DNA of 6,919 nt from assembly GCA_026706505.1 (NCBI GenBank), contig JAPOYQ010000574.1, positions 1-6,919 on the forward strand, read 5' to 3'. This DNA is from Gemmatimonadota bacterium (lineage in GTDB: Bacteria; Latescibacterota; UBA2968; UBA8231). This document shows, piece by piece, positions 1 through 4,714 of the stretch (position 1 is the stretch's first letter; every line of letters begins with the position of its first letter). A program made the position numbers and the translations under genes. The notes beneath the pieces were generated by a model. It was not told the origin of the DNA and searched no databases. It saw only the letters and a list, made by a program, of their open reading frames with translations.

Positions 1-711
1 ACCGTCTTCGATAGCGAGGGACGCTTCGTCGCCTCGTGGGGCGAAGAGGTGCTAAAGGACGCCCACGGCATCTTTATCGACGACCGCGACCAAATCTGGT
101 GCGTCGAGCGCGAAACCCACTGCGTGCGCCAGTTCACCCGCGATGGCGAGCTGCTGATGACCTTGGGAACGCCGGACCAAGAAGGCGCGGAGGGCCAACC
201 CTTCCGGCTGCCTACTGACTTGGCACTCGACGCCGACGGCTATATCTTCGTATCCGACGGCTACGGCAACACCTGCATCCACAAGTATTCACCCAACGGC
301 GAATTCATCAAGACGTGGGGCCGTCCCGGCACCGGCCCAGGGGAGTTCGATCTGCCCCACTGCGTGCGCGTGGACCAGCGCGGACGGCTGATGGTGGCCG
401 ACCGCGCCAACAACCGCATCCAATTTTTCGACCTCGACGGCAACTACCTAGACGAATGGGGTGGTTTTCACCATCCCGATACGATCTTCCTCGACGGGGA
501 TACGGTCTATGTCGCGGAACTCGACCAGCGGGTGAGCATTCTTAACCTCGACGGCGAATGGCTCGCTCAGTGGGGATCGGGCGAGCGCAGCGACCAACTC
601 GGGGAATTCCTCGGCTGTCCCCACGGCATCTGGATGGATTCAAAAGGCGACCTCTACGTGGGTGAAGTGCAGGCCGACCATCGCATTCAGAAGTTCGTGC
701 GGCAACACTAA
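1..711 (+). CDS. NHL-repeat beta-propeller, peptidyl-alpha-hydroxyglycine alpha-amidating lyase (PAL)-like, 5' truncated
   Basis: The frame is open from base 1, so the GTG at 49 is probably internal and the true start lies outside the window. The 236 visible residues form about five NHL blades, each closing on an aromatic-Gly pair (FVASWG, FIKTWG, LDEWG, LAQWG). The blade sequence follows the lyase domain of eukaryotic peptidylglycine alpha-amidating enzyme closely: PTDLALD, VSDGYGN, SPNGEFIKTWG, LPHCV, VADRANNRIQFF, CPHGIW. Known PAL zinc-ligand histidines have counterparts at bases 64-66 (AHGI), 358-360 (LPHC) and 622-624 (CPHGI). The active-site Tyr corresponds to 262-264 (SDGY). The PAL catalytic Arg would lie upstream and cannot be checked. 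In animals PAL splits peptidyl-hydroxyglycine into amidated peptide and glyoxylate. In bacteria such proteins are mostly uncharacterised, so lyase activity is inference. A signal peptide, if any, is off-window. It is the first visible gene of an operon with the selenoredoxin gene at 723. Confidence 0.85.
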   Translation, partial: TVFDSEGRFVASWGEEVLKDAHGIFIDDRDQIWCVERETHCVRQFTRDGELLMTLGTPDQEGAEGQPFRLPTDLALDADGYIFVSDGYGNTCIHKYSPNGEFIKTWGRPGTGPGEFDLPHCVRVDQRGRLMVADRANNRIQFFDLDGNYLDEWGGFHHPDTIFLDGDTVYVAELDQRVSILNLDGEWLAQWGSGERSDQLGEFLGCPHGIWMDSKGDLYVGEVQADHRIQKFVRQH

Positions 712-716
712 GGAGG
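710..716 (+). promoter_or_regulatory. Shine-Dalgarno deciding the GTG start of the redoxin gene
   Basis: AAGGAGG is a full anti-SD match. It overlaps the TAA stop of the propeller gene and sits 6 nt before the GTG at 723. It fixes that GTG as the start of the selenoredoxin and suggests translational coupling between the two genes. The strong start also argues that the short frame ending at TGA 903 is a genuinely translated gene and not a chance ORF. Confidence 0.9.
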
Positions 717-722
717 TTTACT

Positions 723-1730
723 GTGAAAAAGTCTTTAGTGAGTTTGACAACTTTAGCGGTGTTGGGGGCCTCTGCCCTAGACGCAGCACCACGAGTAGGG
801 GATCCGGCCCCCGATTTCGCCTTAGACCGGGTCGACGGCGGCCAAGCCGCCCTGAGCGACTTCGAGGGCCAAGTCGTGCTGATTTTCTTTTTGGGCTATA
901 GCTGACCGGCCTGCCTCTCGCGTGCCGAGAGCTTCGAAGAAATCTGGCAAGAATTTGCCGACGAGCGCTTTGTCGCCCTAGGAGCGGATGTGTGGGACGG
1001 CACCGCTGAACAGGTGAATACCCGCTGGCGCTTGGGCAAGGGCGTGACCATGCCCCTCTTGCTGAACGCCAGCCAAATGGCGAGCGATTACGGGCAAACC
1101 TATCAGACTTTTGCCATCATCGACCACGAGGGTATCTTCCGCTTCAAAACCACTTTCCTGATACCCATGGACGAACTCCGCGACGAGGTGTTGCTGGCGC
1201 TAGCGGATCTGCCGCCCATCGAGGAGGAAGTGGTGGAAACAGTCGAAACAGAGGAAACAGTCGAAACAGTCGAAACAGAGGAAACAGTCGAAACAGAGGA
1301 AACAGTCGAAACAGAGGAAACAGTCGAAATAGTCGAACCGGCCGACATCCAGAACATGTTCGACAGCTTCGATACGGAAGCGGAGGAAGCGGAGGAAACG
1401 GAGGAAGTGGTGGAGACGGCGGTGGAAACATCTGATCAGGTGTCCGTTCCCCAAACTTTTTCGCTAGCGCAGAACGCACCCAATCCGTTCAACAGCGAGA
1501 CGGTGATCCGCTTTGCGCTGCCGCAGCCGAGCCAAGTCGAACTGGCAATCTACAATCTGCTCGGCCAGCCAGTAGCCGTACTCGTGCAGGGACCTAGTGC
1601 GGCCGGGACGTTTTCCGTGCGCTGGGACGGCCGCGACCAAGCGGGGCGAGCGGTAACTAGCGGAGTGTATCTCTACCAGTTGCGAGCCGGCGAATACACA
1701 AAAGTCCGCAAGCTGCTACTGCTCCAGTGA
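723..1730 (+). CDS. Exported selenocysteine-containing redoxin (UxxC) with repeat linker and T9SS/FlgD-like C-terminal domain
   Basis: Read through the in-frame TGA at 903-905, this is one 335-residue protein. Residues 1-18 are a Sec-type signal peptide (MKKSL start, hydrophobic core, ASA at 16-18). Residues 23-160 are an AhpC/TSA-redoxin thioredoxin fold: RVGDPAPDFALDRVDG, then VVLIFFLGYS, then UPAC at 61-64, then continuing homology (AESFEEIW, FVALGADVW, FAIIDHEGIFRF). The TGA replaces the N-terminal Cys of CxxC, the usual place for selenocysteine in thioredoxin-fold selenoproteins. C64 would be the resolving Cys. Q128 appears to replace the cis-proline of classical thioredoxins. Residues 167-237 are an acidic Glu/Thr/Val low-complexity linker. 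Residues 243-335 match the FlgD-Ig/T9SS type A sorting domain (QNAPNPFN, IYNLLGQPV, WDGRDQAG, SGVYLYQL). Likely located at the cell surface or outside, acting as thiol/selenol peroxidase or disulfide reductase; the substrate is unknown. Alternatives are a nonsense mutation or a sequencing error at the Cys codon, both less likely given the hairpin and motif placement. Confidence 0.85.
903..905 (+). other. In-frame UGA read as selenocysteine (Sec61)
   Basis: The TGA lies between LGYS and PACLSRAES. The frame is conserved on both sides with redoxin-like sequence and no frameshift. The position equals the first Cys of a CxxC redox motif, giving U-P-A-C. TGA is used as an ordinary stop elsewhere in the window (1728-1730, and the minus-strand stops at 1733-1735, 3854-3856 and 4715-4717). 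Genome-wide recoding of UGA to Trp or Gly is therefore unlikely, and local Sec decoding is preferred. Confidence 0.82.
915..931 (+). promoter_or_regulatory. Putative bacterial SECIS hairpin
   Basis: CTCTCG (915-920) pairs perfectly with CGAGAG (926-931) around a five-base loop CGTGC (921-925). G913-C932 can extend the stem if C914 is bulged. Bacterial SECIS elements sit inside the coding sequence just after UGA and present a short apical loop with a G (GU in E. coli fdhF) to the SelB elongation factor. Here the loop starts 15 nt after the end of the UGA and contains GU, with spacing similar to fdhF from memory. The hairpin is seen directly in the sequence; its function is inferred. Confidence 0.75.
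1236..1334 (+). repeat. Eleven tandem 9-bp units (GAAACAGTC / GAAACAGAG) in the linker of the redoxin
   Basis: The units encode Glu-Thr-Val or Glu-Thr-Glu triplets in the order V,E,V,V,E,V,E,V,E,V, followed by one degenerate Glu-Ile-Val. Because the unit is 9 bp, gain or loss of copies keeps the frame, so the linker length can vary by slippage without breaking the T9SS-like domain behind it. A second, more degenerate Glu-rich stretch (GAGGAA/GCGGAG-type) follows at about 1374-1431. The encoded segment is acidic and probably unstructured, a spacer between the redox domain and the sorting domain. Confidence 0.93.
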
Positions 1731-1732
1731 GA

Positions 1733-3256
1733 TCAGAAGAAGCGGTTGAGCAGCCGAACTTCAACGCCCTTAAACCCTAGCACCTCATAGCAGATACCCG
1801 CCGTGCAAGCTAGCCCCGAGCGGCGCTGGCCAGCGAAAACATTGAGGATGTGGCCCTCGCCAATGTCAGCACCAATGTTGAGGCCGCGCCACCACGTAAT
1901 GCCGGAGGGATCGGCCCCGGTTTCCAACTCGTCCGAGGTCCGCTGGACTTGCACGGCGGCAGAGAGGCCGGGAGCGCGGTGGATCGCTAAGGCATAGTAG
2001 TGATTGGTATAAGGAAGTGCGAAGTCGCCGAACCGCCGATCGACATCTTGGAATTGGGCATCGAACTCAAAGGTGTATGACCCGTCTGGAAACCACTCCC
2101 AGTGCGTGCCCAAAAGACGGCTTTTGTCGTCGAGGAGAATCCGATTGTGGTTGAAATCGGCAAAAAGCTGTACATCGGCGCTTTGGCCCAAGGGCGAATC
2201 CATCTGCACAAAGAATTCGCGCAGGACGTTGTCGTCGGCCGTGCCCGGATCGCGGCGGCGCGTGGCGCGAGTCGCATTGGCAGTAAGGGTCTGACCGCTG
2301 GGTAGGGCGTAACTCAGTTCGGCTTGGTAGCCCTGCTCGTCATCGGCGAGCACGTCGTGCGTGATGCGGTTGAGGAGATAGGCCGAGTGCTCGCGGATCA
2401 GGGGCGGAGGATTGTTGATGTGCTCAAGGGCGAAGTCCTCGTAGTCTTTGTATTCCAAGCTCAAGCCCCACGGCCCAAACGCCAAGGTGGTCGCCAGGTA
2501 CAGAGCGCGGCCCAAATCGCGGTCGAGCGAAAAGAAGCGATCGAACGCCACATCGCGCTGGGCGTACTCACCCTGGAGATCGGCATACACTCCAGTGAGA
2601 CCAAGGCGGGCCAGCAGGGGTGCGAATCGCCAGCGGGCATTGAAGGCCGCGGCCGTTTCTTGCTGCCTGCCGGCTGGGTAGCGAATGGCGCTAACACCAA
2701 CGTCGAAGTGCGGGTGCGGCTTGAGCTGGAGCGAGCCAGCGTGGAGCGCGTCTGGTCGGCGGTCAACCCCCTCCAAGCCGGGCGGCAGGGCACTGTTGAT
2801 TGGTGCGCCGCGCAACAGCAGCACTTCGGCCCGCTTGGCGCGGTAGCGCACCTGAACGCCGTCGAGATCGCGCACAATCTGGTAGCGACGGCGGCTGCCC
2901 CGTACCTCGGTGATGACGCCGGGCAACTCAAAGGCGTGGAGGAGCAGGCCGCTGCCGATGATGGTGTAGAAATTGCCAATAGTGGCCTCAAAGCCACTCC
3001 GGCGGTAGGAAGCGGAGCGCTGGAGAAGCTGGCCGTAGTTGCGCCTGTCAGCACTAGTGCCAAAAGTCTCGCCGCGAACCCCGATTCGGAAATCGGTGAT
3101 AGCATAATCGAGACTGAACTGATGATAGATCGTCCGCAAATCGCTAGGCTGTGCCCCGGGCAGATTGCCGACTTGGCCTTCGGTCAGGGCCGAAAGATTC
3201 CACTCGGCCTGGAGGGGAGCGGCCAGCAACAGGACAAAGGCGGGAACTGAGCGCAT
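1733..3256 (-). CDS. Outer-membrane beta-barrel protein, DUF6029-like
   Basis: The ATG at 3256-3254 is chosen because AAGGA lies 7 nt upstream (3268-3264) and a signal peptide begins there (MRSVPAFVLLLAAPLQA, then EWNLS). The frame extends further upstream, but that part is Arg-rich and overlaps the divergent thioredoxin gene. The mature part of the 507-residue product consists of alternating amphipathic strands rich in Tyr, Phe and Arg and ends in an aromatic residue (LLNRFF), as outer-membrane barrels do. IGNFYTIIGSGLLLHAFE followed by DGVQVRYR resembles the DUF6029 family from memory, where a VGNFY...GLVLR...DGVRV pattern recurs; a database comparison was not possible. The only cysteines are C484 and C489, in a C-X4-C pair in the last strands. 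Function is unknown: porin-like, structural or export-related. Its stop lies 2 bp from that of the convergent selenoredoxin gene. Confidence 0.8.
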   Translation of the reverse strand: MRSVPAFVLLLAAPLQAEWNLSALTEGQVGNLPGAQPSDLRTIYHQFSLDYAITDFRIGVRGETFGTSADRRNYGQLLQRSASYRRSGFEATIGNFYTIIGSGLLLHAFELPGVITEVRGSRRRYQIVRDLDGVQVRYRAKRAEVLLLRGAPINSALPPGLEGVDRRPDALHAGSLQLKPHPHFDVGVSAIRYPAGRQQETAAAFNARWRFAPLLARLGLTGVYADLQGEYAQRDVAFDRFFSLDRDLGRALYLATTLAFGPWGLSLEYKDYEDFALEHINNPPPLIREHSAYLLNRITHDVLADDEQGYQAELSYALPSGQTLTANATRATRRRDPGTADDNVLREFFVQMDSPLGQSADVQLFADFNHNRILLDDKSRLLGTHWEWFPDGSYTFEFDAQFQDVDRRFGDFALPYTNHYYALAIHRAPGLSAAVQVQRTSDELETGADPSGITWWRGLNIGADIGEGHILNVFAGQRRSGLACTAGICYEVLGFKGVEVRLLNRFF

Positions 3257-3291
3257 GGCTTGGTCCTTATAGAGGAAAACGGAGTCCCAAA
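3257..3291. promoter_or_regulatory. 35-bp divergent intergenic region carrying both ribosome binding sites
   Basis: The gap between the two divergent start codons holds AAGGA for the minus-strand barrel gene (3268-3264) and GGAG (3281-3284, 7 nt before ATG 3292) for the thioredoxin gene. There is no room for two promoters with normal leaders. The promoters must therefore lie inside the opposite gene's 5' coding part, or the transcripts must have very short leaders. No convincing -35/-10 or -24/-12 pair was seen. Confidence 0.6.
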
Positions 3292-3786
3292 ATGAAACCA
3301 ATTTTCGCATTGACAACCTGCTTGCTGCTCGTCGCCTCGGCTCGCGCCGAAAAGGCACCGCAGCTCGTGCTGGAAAATCTCGACGGCTCAACCTTCTCGC
3401 TGGAGGAGGCACTCAAAAAAGGACCGGTGGTCTTCGATTTCTGGGCGACTTGGTGCAAGCCCTGTATCAAAAGCCTGCCCAAGCTCCAATCCCTAGCCGA
3501 AAAATACGCCAAGCGCGACGTCCAAGTGCTGACGATCAACGTCGATGGCCCCAGAAACCTGCCCAAGGTGCGGCCCTTTATGCAGCGCCACAAACTCAAA
3601 CTGCCGGTTCTACTCGACAAGACCAACGAGGTGCTCAAGCAGTTCCACCTAGCGGGCGTCCCAGCGACCCTGATTATTGCGGCCGACGGGACGGTGTGGT
3701 ACAAGCATCAGGGGTACCGACCCGGAGACGAGAAAAAGCTCAAGGCCAAACTAGACGAATTGCTCGGCCCTCCAGAGGAAGAATAA
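3292..3786 (+). CDS. Exported TlpA/ResA-like thioredoxin-family protein
   Basis: The 164-residue product starts at ATG 3292 behind GGAG at 7 nt. Residues 1-19 form a Sec signal peptide (MKPIFALTTCLLLVASARA, then EK). There is no lipobox, so a soluble or loosely tethered periplasmic protein is expected. The thioredoxin fold shows the beta strand PVVFDFWATW, the redox motif WCKPC with C55 and C58, VLTINVDG, and the cis-proline loop AGVPATLII with P124. The C-terminus is a charged helix ending PPEEE. TlpA/ResA proteins reduce or shuffle disulfides in envelope proteins, usually fed electrons by a CcdA/DsbD-type membrane protein; none is in the window. Its divergent neighbour has a single Cys pair, making it a candidate substrate (inference). 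The long upstream extension of the frame to 3151 is antisense to the barrel gene and lacks a start signal. Confidence 0.92.
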   Translation: MKPIFALTTCLLLVASARAEKAPQLVLENLDGSTFSLEEALKKGPVVFDFWATWCKPCIKSLPKLQSLAEKYAKRDVQVLTINVDGPRNLPKVRPFMQRHKLKLPVLLDKTNEVLKQFHLAGVPATLIIAADGTVWYKHQGYRPGDEKKLKAKLDELLGPPEEE

Positions 3787-3853
3787 GCGCATCTATCCCT
3801 GTTTGACGAGTGGGGGAACTTATAAGGACCGGTAGTTTGGCTGTGCATCCTAC

Positions 3854-4713
3854 TCACGCTTCCTTATTCGCAAACTGTTTGCTGTCTATCTCGTATTGCT
3901 TGATCTTCCGCTGCAGATTTCTCCGAGTCAATTTAATCGTCGCCGCGGTCCGGCTTACGTTGCCGTTGGCCCTCTCTAGGGCACGTCGGAGAAATATCCG
4001 CTCAAACTGTTCGCGTGCCTCGTGGAAGAGTTGCTGCGGAATATCGTAGTACGCATCCTCGTCGCCATAGATCGGCTCCATCCCCCCGGCAAGGGAAGCG
4101 GGCAGATGTTTGCGTTCTATCTCGTCGCCTTTGGCCACAGTCATCGCCCGCATGATCACATTTTCCAGTTCGCGCACATTGCCGGGCCAGTTGTATTCCT
4201 CCAAGCATTGCAGGGCCTCGCCGGTAAACCCCTCAATATGCTTATCGAGGACCCCGTTGTAGCGATTGACGAAGAAGGCACACAAGAGCGGCAGGTCGCT
4301 TATGCGTTCCCGCAACGGCGGGATTTCAATGGTCAGCGCGTTGATGCGGTAGTAGAGATCTTCGCGGAAAGTGCCCTCCCCAATGCGGGCTTCGAGATCT
4401 TGGTGCGTGGCGGTGATCAGGCGCACATCCACTTTCTGCGTCTGCGTCGATCCCACCGGCTCAAACTCGCCTTCCTGTATCCTCGGCGTTGCTGCTTTTT
4501 GAAGATCTCCAAGAAGCCGAGGCCATCCATCCCTGGCATCCTCAAATCGAGGAGGATGAGATCAAACTCCTCGTTATTCAGCAGAGTTAGGGCCGCTTTT
4601 CCACCGACGCAGGTCGAAACCTCCACGCCCTCGCGTCGCAACAGAATGGCCGACAAATCCAGCAAGTCCCGCTCGTCGTCCACCATGAGTATCCTGCCCT
4701 TGCGTTTGCCCAT
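3854..4713 (-). pseudogene. NtrC-family sigma54 response regulator with internal deletion and frameshift
   Basis: The first part (ATG 4713, SD AGGA 4726-4723) is a receiver domain: acidic pair D12-D13, phospho-acceptor D56 in LILLDLRMPGMDG, ending around LGFLEIFKK near 4500. The normal sequence then stops. The receiver frame runs into Arg-rich nonsense and terminates at 4417. In another frame, from about 4480, the second half of a sigma54 AAA+ domain begins (IQEGEFEPVG, VDVRLITATHQDL, arginine-finger region FREDLYYRIN, sensor II WPGNVRELEN). A Fis-type helix-turn-helix follows (LERANGNVSRTAATIKLTRRNLQ), with a stop at 3854. Missing are receiver beta4-alpha5 with its Thr/Lys switch, the linker, Walker A, GAFTGA and Walker B, roughly 180 residues by comparison with the family. 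The protein could not hydrolyse ATP or remodel sigma54 RNA polymerase. It may be a real decayed gene or an assembly collapse. Its kinase partner lies directly upstream. Confidence 0.85.
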
Positions 4714-4714
4714 A

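Noticed and set aside
1103..1479. Three minus-strand ORFs rich in Ser/Val, Phe/Leu or Cys/Phe repeats
   Set aside because: Their repetitiveness is only the reverse reading of the 9-bp repeat in the selenoredoxin linker.
990..1730. Separate 246-aa protein starting at GTG 990
   Set aside because: The start falls inside a conserved redoxin strand (GADVW) without an SD, and the frame matches the upstream fragment through the TGA. It is the C-terminal part of the selenoprotein.
723..1730. UGA reassigned genome-wide (code 4 or 25)
   Set aside because: TGA serves as the ordinary stop of several genes in this window, and no other in-frame TGA is needed in any gene.
1719..1753. CTGCTC...GAGCAG hairpin between the convergent stops as a bidirectional terminator
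   Set aside because: The stem is only 6 bp with a 23-nt loop and there is no T-run on either side.
2324..3250. 308-codon plus-strand ORF
   Set aside because: It lies wholly antisense to the barrel gene, whose signal peptide, SD and strand pattern are convincing. The plus-strand translation shows no family motif or start signal, so it is a shadow of GC-rich coding sequence.
3257..3412. N-terminal extension of the barrel protein to 559 residues
   Set aside because: The extra 52 residues are Arg/Pro-rich, antisense to the thioredoxin gene and precede a clean signal peptide that has its own SD.
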